Positions 58,291 to 64,000 of a DNA stretch of 64,000 bases are shown here, piece after piece; the first letter of the stretch is position 1, and each line of letters starts with the position of its first letter. The DNA is taken from positions 232,224,297-232,288,296 of the forward strand of contig NC_056740.1 in the NCBI RefSeq assembly GCF_019279795.1, written 5' to 3'. Under the pieces are notes generated by a model. It did no database searches. It was not told where the DNA came from and saw only the letters and a program-made list of their open reading frames with translations. This DNA comes from Protopterus annectens (lineage: Eukaryota; Chordata; Ceratodontiformes; Protopteridae). Made by a program: the position numbers and the translations under genes.

Positions 58291-60235
58291 TTTTTTAAAA
58301 GAAAAGAAAAAGGGGTTGACAGGAAAGTGGTGAAAAATGGGGCACAAAGAGGGAAAGACAGTAGGGAAAATAGCCAGGGATGTGCAGGAAGGGTGTAGGG
58401 AAGGTCCATAGCTGTCCATTTGTTCTACAGCAACAGCTGTGCATATACACAGCATTTGGAGGTAGATTTGGACACTCAAACCTCTGGGAGAGGGGCGAGG
58501 ACAACAATAATAAGTTATGATGCCAATCAGACCAGATTACATGTGTCCAGTGGACACATGTGCAAAATGGACAGCTATGTATGGGGCGAGATTTTTTTGT
58601 GGGAACAGATTGCCCTTTTTTTTTTCAGGTGAAGGTGGAATGTTGGGGAGGGGTAGTAGGTATATTTGGGGAGGTAGGTTGGGTAGGTTAACAGACAAGA
58701 CCAACAAGACGCATACAGTGGCAGTATATGACACATGTGAGGGGTAAACACCTTGATGGGGAAGGGTGTTGGGATATCGGAAGCCCACAAGCTCCCTAGA
58801 GGTAACAGTGGGACTGAGGTCCCCATCCATGGGCAATCATCACTGCACCTTCGCAGCCCTGAAGGTGGCTGTGCTGGGGGCTGAGTCACAGAGCCAGGCT
58901 GACTCTCTAATCATGACACGTGGCCTTCAAGCTGGTGTAGAACATCACCAAACTGCTCGATGATCACTCTATGCACCATGACCCTGACCTGGCAATGGGT
59001 GACAGGTGCCTGTCGGCACCCACTCTCAGGGGGGACGAGCCCCATCCCCTGAGGCAGTTCCACCCGAATGTGGTGCAGGACCAGCTGACAGGGAGGTCCT
59101 GGGTTGGGCCCCAGACATGCTGGTGCCCAGTGCCACGGCCAGCTGAATTGGGACAGGTGGGTCCGCTGGGACTGGCCTTCCGAAGCGTGCTATAGTATTT
59201 AGATTACATCATCATTTGTGGGTTAGTAATAGTCAACACATTCCAGGGTTAGGTATAACAGCATGCATAGATATTCCCATTAACCCAGACACCAGATACG
59301 GAACAGTTGCATAGCAAACAGAACATATGCATATATGGGACCACAATGGTAATAAGAACAGCATACAGGTACATTGATGGCACCATGCCACCAATGTTGG
59401 AATTATTCATTATAGCGCATGCATGGGAACCATCAAAATATTTATCAAACAAATGGACATTATCAGTCATTACATACCAGTTGGGGTGAGTATGTTGATT
59501 ATATTTGGAGATATGGTGGGGGGGGAGAGAAAGATGTCAATTAACAACTAGTATATTCTTGTAGCCCACTTTACTTTCCTAGTCAGTGCTGTTATCTGTA
59601 CCTTACAAGTCTTACTACACTACCCTATAGCCTTAATTTGGTCAGTGATATGGCTGTCATCCTTACACATGAACCAGATTTACCTGCAGTATACACCTCT
59701 TACCTGGTATACCTGTGGAGGGAATGTTTGTTAACACTAACTGTCTCTACACATACTCCCGGATTCCAGGTTGTAGTTTTGCACATAGCTATCCAACTCT
59801 TTCTGCACAAACTCTGGCCATGTGTTGACCACATGCTGGTGTGCAGGGACATATCTAGAATATTGCCCTCTTCCACCTTTAGTGACCTGACACACACATA
59901 TACATTCCTACACAGTTATATTATGTAGCACAATGTGGGTGACAGTGACCAGTGATACTTTATTATTCAGAGAAACAGCAGCACTCACAATTTCTTACAA
60001 TACCAGAGTGAACAGTACTATCAAACGTACCTGTGGGAGCAATGTTTGTTAGCACTACCTGACTTTTGCCAGACAAAGTTCCGGATTACACATTAGTATT
60101 ATGCATGTACATCACACTCTGTTACTGTACACACTCTGGTCACAGCTTAACAACATGGGAGTATATAGACATACTACTTTGACTAACTACTCTCAGTTTT
60201 GGGGGGGGGTACAGTGACACAGTGGTGTTTATGAT
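58291..60235. other. Non-coding DNA inside the giant element
   Basis: No gene was recognised. About 59,700-59,840 and 60,028-60,160 share an 'acctgtgg(a/g)g.aatgtttgtta.cacta' block and 'cacactctggtcac'-like DNA, suggesting an old duplication of about 330 bp. Confidence 0.45.
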
Positions 60236-60385
60236 GTTTGACGGGACAGGCAGCAGATATGGGCACATATACTGGACATTCTGGCCTCATCTCACAGTTG
60301 TGGGGGGGAATCTGTCTGTATGCAGTCCCTACCTCCCAGGATTCACCATGGCTGTGTGTGCTACAACAACAACCCTGCCCATCAC
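60236..60385 (-). mobile_element. Decayed tRNA-derived SINE, family D
   Basis: Parallel to 60,665-60,800: 'caggcagcagatatgggcacatatactggacattctgg', 'cacagttgtggg', 'ccatggctgtgtgtgcta'. The tRNA-like head reads on the minus strand. The B box is more decayed here. Confidence 0.55.
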
Positions 60386-60664
60386 AGTTGTGTCTGCTAT
60401 ATATATATGTATATATATCTCCAAATAACCTGTACTTATGCATTCTGACCTTATATTACAACACTCATATACAGATTTTTCTAGGCCATTATATGTTGTA
60501 GGACAGTGTAGGTGTGATGTGATGTAATAATAACTCATTAGAATTTGTCATATAAGGTATTGGGGAGTTGCTTGTGTGCCAGCTTTGTTCTCATAGTTGT
60601 TCAATCCGTTATATTTCCTGTTTAGCTTGCCTATATATCTGGGATCATCCCTTCCCCCAGGACA

Positions 60665-60800
60665 GGGGGAGGAGGCAGATAGGCAACAGATATGAGCCAC
60701 TTCAATTGACATTCTGGACATATCTGTACAGTTGTGGGTCTTGATGCAGATGCAGACTACTACCACTGGCAGGATTTGAACCATGGCTTTGTGTGCTAAA
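60665..60800 (-). mobile_element. tRNA-derived SINE, family D
   Basis: The minus strand begins 'tagcacacaaagccatggttcaaatcctgcc', with a good B box GGTTCAAATCC, followed by the body shared with 60,236-60,385. Confidence 0.62.
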
Positions 60801-61369
60801 AAACAGTTCACATCTCAGTTGCATGTGCTATTATGTTTGTTTTGTTGTCCTTTATTTCCTACTGTCTGTTCTGTGTCTCTCTTGTTGTACTGGGGATCTG
60901 ACCTGTCATTCACCTGTCTGTCATATACATTCATTCCATTTATGGTGTTGATTGTAATGGGTAATAGTAATACTAAAGTACTATTACCTATTATGATACC
61001 AGGATATACACATGCAGTCAGCAATTAATTTGCTACCACTTTTATTTTTTTGGTCCCAAGCCTCCTCCTTATATTGGGAGCCTTGGTACACCCTGCAGCA
61101 GTCTCTCTGGTGGTCTCTTTAACTAGAGTCCTGCATTGACCTTGACTCCTGGATGCACTCACTGCGCGCCCGAAGACACACCTTCTCCCCTTACTGCGCC
61201 AGTGCCTGCAAAGGGAAGTTACAACCACAACCAGTCTCAAGCTGGCCTGTGCAATGCTTAGTGTTGCTTACATTAATGCCTTTTTGGCATTGAGTTATTA
61301 ATCATTACACCTTAGTTCACATATTTATGTTATGTAGTGGGCTGCTGCCTCACTCTTCTGGACTTCTGT

Positions 61370-61880
61370 GATGGCTTGGTGGTTACCTATTGTGACTATA
61401 GTGTATACAGTCCTGGGTTCGAGACCTGCATGGCTGTTTATTTTGTTGATGGGCAGAACAAGGGCTGTTGGATACACAGTGATTAAGGCACTTTTGAGAA
61501 GTTAAAATAGTAAGCAGAGTCCTTCTGCCAAAAGTGAACCACACCACACGTCTCCAATAACGAAAATAGTATAAAACAAGCAAAATGAGACACAGTAGGC
61601 TGTAAAATCCAGTATAAAAGGCCTTTACTTAGTGCAACAACACAAGCGCTTTCACAAATATGCTTTATACTTTTGAGAAGTTGTAAGCAGGTTTGCGTGA
61701 TGGTAGGCAATGCTAACCTGCTGTTACATCTGCTTACAGAGAGTTAGCTTCAGAATTGCTTAGCCAGTGTAGGCACTGCTTACCACTGCGCAAATGGGCT
61801 TAAGGCCGCTTACTACTGCTTAAATATGCTTACTACTGCTTATTTGTGCTTAAACCTGCTTACTAGTGCCTTAGTCATTA
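61370..61880 (+). mobile_element. tRNA-derived SINE, family C, copy 3 (interrupted)
   Basis: Head 'gatggcttggtggttacctattgtg' and B box 'tgggttcgagacctgcatgg', body to 'ggcacttttgagaagtt' at 61,503. It resumes at 61,683 after a 165-bp PLE fragment, and continues with the family tail of repeated 'tgcttactactgctta' to about 61,880. Confidence 0.87.
61504..61668 (-). mobile_element. PLE tail fragment inserted in SINE, 14-bp target duplication
   Basis: ACTTTTGAGAAGTT flanks both sides (61,490-61,503 and 61,669-61,682). On the minus strand the insert starts 'ataaagcatatttgtgaaagcgcttgtg', whose GAAAGCGC resembles the 3' part of a PLE hammerhead. It continues with 'actaagtaaaggccttttatactgg' and 'ggagacgtgtggtgtggttcac', a typical PLE 3' tail. 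It is 5'-truncated inside the ribozyme. Confidence 0.75.
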
Positions 61881-61989
61881 TGACACTGACACATCACATG
61901 TGCATTTACTGCAGTACTCCAGTTCATAAATATATGTTATTTAGTGGGTTATGCAACAAAAATATTGGTCATAACGTGCTTTGCCATGT

Positions 61990-62080
61990 AAAATGGAATG
62001 TGCTGCAGTGGTACTTGAACCGGGACTGCCTGCTCGTAAGGCGAATGCTTTTCCCACTACACTATTGCTATGCTGCTTCA
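61990..62080 (-). mobile_element. tRNA-Val-like SINE head
   Basis: The minus strand reads 'gcaatagtgtagtgggaaaagcattcgccttacgagcaggc' then 'tcccggttcaagtacc'. The A and B boxes and 'tagtgtagtgg..attcgcctta' resemble a tRNA-Val body. The acceptor stem does not pair, so it is a SINE-type relic, not a functional tRNA. Confidence 0.6.
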
Positions 62081-62516
62081 TTTGCGCATATCTTCCTTGT
62101 TATCCTCTTCAGCCATTTAAGCTGCATTAACCATAGCTAAGCGATGGGCACACCCACGCACCCATGGTTAGCTTTAATCGGATTTTTAAATAAAAATAAA
62201 AGGGTTTCTTCATTTTATTGATATATGCTGTTGCTATTGTACACAAAGGGGGCCTGTTGGTGGGGATATGTGGTCACCTGTGAGCGGTCTCACTCATTGC
62301 ATATCCCTTTCTGCTGTTCTACATTGTGGGGGCATGTTTATTCTGAGAGCTCTGCTCTCAGACACACCCCCTGCACTCTTACATGCTCTGTGTAAGCCTA
62401 GGAGCTCAAGCAGAATGCCTCATTAATATGCATGGAGCACTGCCGCCCTGCTCCTAAATGGTCGCTTCCGTGCAGGACTAAGCTAGTCCTGCATGGATGA
62501 TTAGTAAATCCGGGGG
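62081..62516. promoter_or_regulatory. Right terminal and subterminal region of the giant element
   Basis: Ends in the inverted CCCCCGGATT repeat. The palindrome 'ggactaagctagtcc' (62,475-62,489) and 'tcctgcatgga' (62,487-62,497) match left subterminal words. They are candidate binding sites for the transposase/Myb complex. Confidence 0.6.
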
Positions 62517-62825
62517 ATTTTCTACTGATTAGCGATGACATTACATCAATAATGATAATATTCTGCCTCAGTGATGTTCGGTAATATGCACTAATATCAC
62601 ATCTGAGAACCTAGCACACGTTACATCCTTGTATGATATCTCCTGCTTATTTAATTTTAGTGGATTTCAGTATTTTATACATACTTCTTTAGAATTTATT
62701 TAAATCTTGTTATATTGTGCATCTATTATTTCATGGAGCTTTTATCCACTGTCGTCTACTGCAAATGGGTACTATACCCAGTTGGACATTCCCACTAAAC
62801 AAAAACAAGCAAATTAAGTTAATAA
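62517..62825. repeat. Tandem duplication unit 2, right part
   Basis: Resumes 'attttctactgattag', aligning to 34,024 onward of unit 1. It continues through 'actaatatcacatctgagaac' and ends in the same L2-type tail 'tacccagttggacattccca' then 'aaacaaaaacaagcaaatt'. Confidence 0.9.
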
Positions 62826-64000
62826 TGTGTATCTCTTGTATGAGTTTCCAATTGAAAACTACAACAAAATAAATGAAATTCCTTATCACAATAGGCTGGA
62901 ATAAAATCCTTAAGCCCTTCCCCAAAATAACCACATAGAAAGTTATGGATAATTTCTTCAAGAGTGTTGATTATTATACTCAAAAACATTTCTATAACCA
63001 CAACCAGCTCAAATATCTAAGAAAGTTTAAAAGTAAACCCATGTGGTGGAGCTACAAAATTATTACTTAATGTTCAAAAAGAATTTCAGCCTGTATTACA
63101 AATCAAGTTTAAATATAATCTAGAAGTTGTGACATGAGTCATCAAATTGAGAAATCATGCAGAACAAATTATAAAAATATTCTGGTAGCAAAAGTTAAAA
63201 AAAAATAAAGTAGGGCTTACTTATTTGGAATATTAATAGTCAGTTTCTGAGTATTGTCTTATAGAAAAATTATATCATCATGAGACAGGGTCCACTATCT
63301 TTCTTTATAAGGTATTGGTAGAGGCTCTTCTGTGGAGGAAGAAGAGAAACTCCAGGCTGCTTCACTGAGGAATTCATAAACGTAATGCTTAGGAATGAAT
63401 GTGTCATTTTCTGTGTCATGTAATATATAAGAACTTCAGTAATTTCTGATTCCCCTACTGAAGAATATCGGGGGGGGGGGGGGGGGGTAACTGATACAGG
63501 AGAAATTGGCCTGCAGTTATCTCACACCTTAAATGTGAATCAAGAAGCAGGAATGCTTGGAGAAGGGAAATGTTTCCTCTAACTCTAGGAGAGGTGTGCA
63601 TTGAAGAGGGCACTGGTATGTCAGGGGCCTTTGCATGCCCTGCACTGCTAATGAGATGGCATTCCCTAGTGAAATACTTCTGCACCTACTCAGTCATGTT
63701 CCACCATGTGTCAAACAACAAACACATGTTTAAAGAAATCACACTTCTTCTGGGCATGGAACGGCTTGTGGGAGATCAGACAGCCTTCATATGCACTCAT
63801 AGGAGAAGTGAGATGAGTAGAGTCCCCAAGCCCCAGTACAAACCTAGAGCACTTTACAAAGTAGATTTGACGGCTTTCTTCAGCTAAGAGTAGTGGTTGG
63901 CTGTGTGTTCAGTCATGGGAGGTGCTGTACTTAGATCGCAAAACTCTTCTCAGAGACATTGCCAGGAATGTACTTTTGCTGATTTGTTAGTAATCCATCA
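62826..64000. other. Unannotated flanking DNA
   Basis: No gene was recognised. An 18-bp G run lies at 63,470-63,487. The 63,570-63,887 open frame has no domain and is judged chance. Confidence 0.45.

Noticed and set aside
61990..62080. Functional tRNA-Val gene on the minus strand
   Set aside because: The acceptor stem does not pair and the anticodon arm is imperfect; it fits a SINE head.
63570..63887. 105-codon plus-strand open frame near the window end
   Set aside because: No domain or conserved motif recognised and no flanking gene structure. It may be chance; an exon cannot be excluded without homology search.

Overview
The window is eukaryotic, repeat-dominated DNA from a vertebrate with a large genome. 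It is AT-rich, has no prokaryotic-style gene packing and no recognisable host exon, and carries a vertebrate-type mix of mobile elements: L2-like, CR1-like and RTE/Rex-like LINEs, a DIRS-type tyrosine-recombinase retrotransposon, Penelope-like elements (PLEs) with hammerhead ribozyme motifs, several tRNA-derived SINE families, a PIF/Harbinger DNA transposon, a minisatellite and many dinucleotide arrays. A lungfish, coelacanth or amphibian (salamander, caecilian) genome would fit. The species cannot be fixed from sequence reading alone.

Layout. 1-14 kb is old intergenic or intronic DNA with a decayed PLE (about 1.56-4.2 kb, inverted terminal copies, RT and GIY-YIG remnants), a MITE with a 9-bp target duplication (4.78-5.05 kb), L2-like LINE ends, and a 28-bp-period minisatellite (12.1-14.0 kb). 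14.08-20.53 kb is one nearly full-length DIRS element on the minus strand (gag, RT, RNase H, tyrosine recombinase) with inverted terminal repeats and a diagnostic internal complementary region. It is interrupted by a MITE. 20.5-34.7 kb is old DNA holding a duplicated foldback-like repeat, SINEs, a decayed LINE with endonuclease and RT (30.1-33.1 kb) itself hit by another retroposon, and a 0.7-kb tandem duplication.

34,722-62,516 is the main discovery: a single 27.8-kb PIF/Harbinger-type transposon. Its ends are CCCCCGGATT terminal inverted repeats flanked by a 3-bp ATT target duplication. The second copy of the 0.7-kb tandem duplication is split exactly at this insertion and resumes at 62,517, so the first copy serves as an empty-site paralogue. 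Inside are an uninterrupted 371-codon DDE transposase on the plus strand (35,952-37,067) and, convergently on the minus strand, a two-exon Myb/SANT-like DNA-binding protein gene (52,826-48,964) with good splice signals and one apparent homopolymer frameshift. These are the two proteins Harbinger elements use together. The remaining roughly 25 kb is non-coding: tandem arrays (41, 66, about 230 and 274 bp), CA/TG and TA arrays, and later insertions (a CR1 LINE, SINEs, two PLE-derived inserts with clean 15- and 14-bp target duplications). I found no convincing cargo gene.

How the parts work together: the transposase would cut at the terminal repeats, with the Myb-like partner assisting DNA binding and nuclear import, as known for Harbinger. 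The LINE, PLE and DIRS copies look dead (frameshifts, a changed RT catalytic box), whereas the Harbinger transposase ORF is intact.
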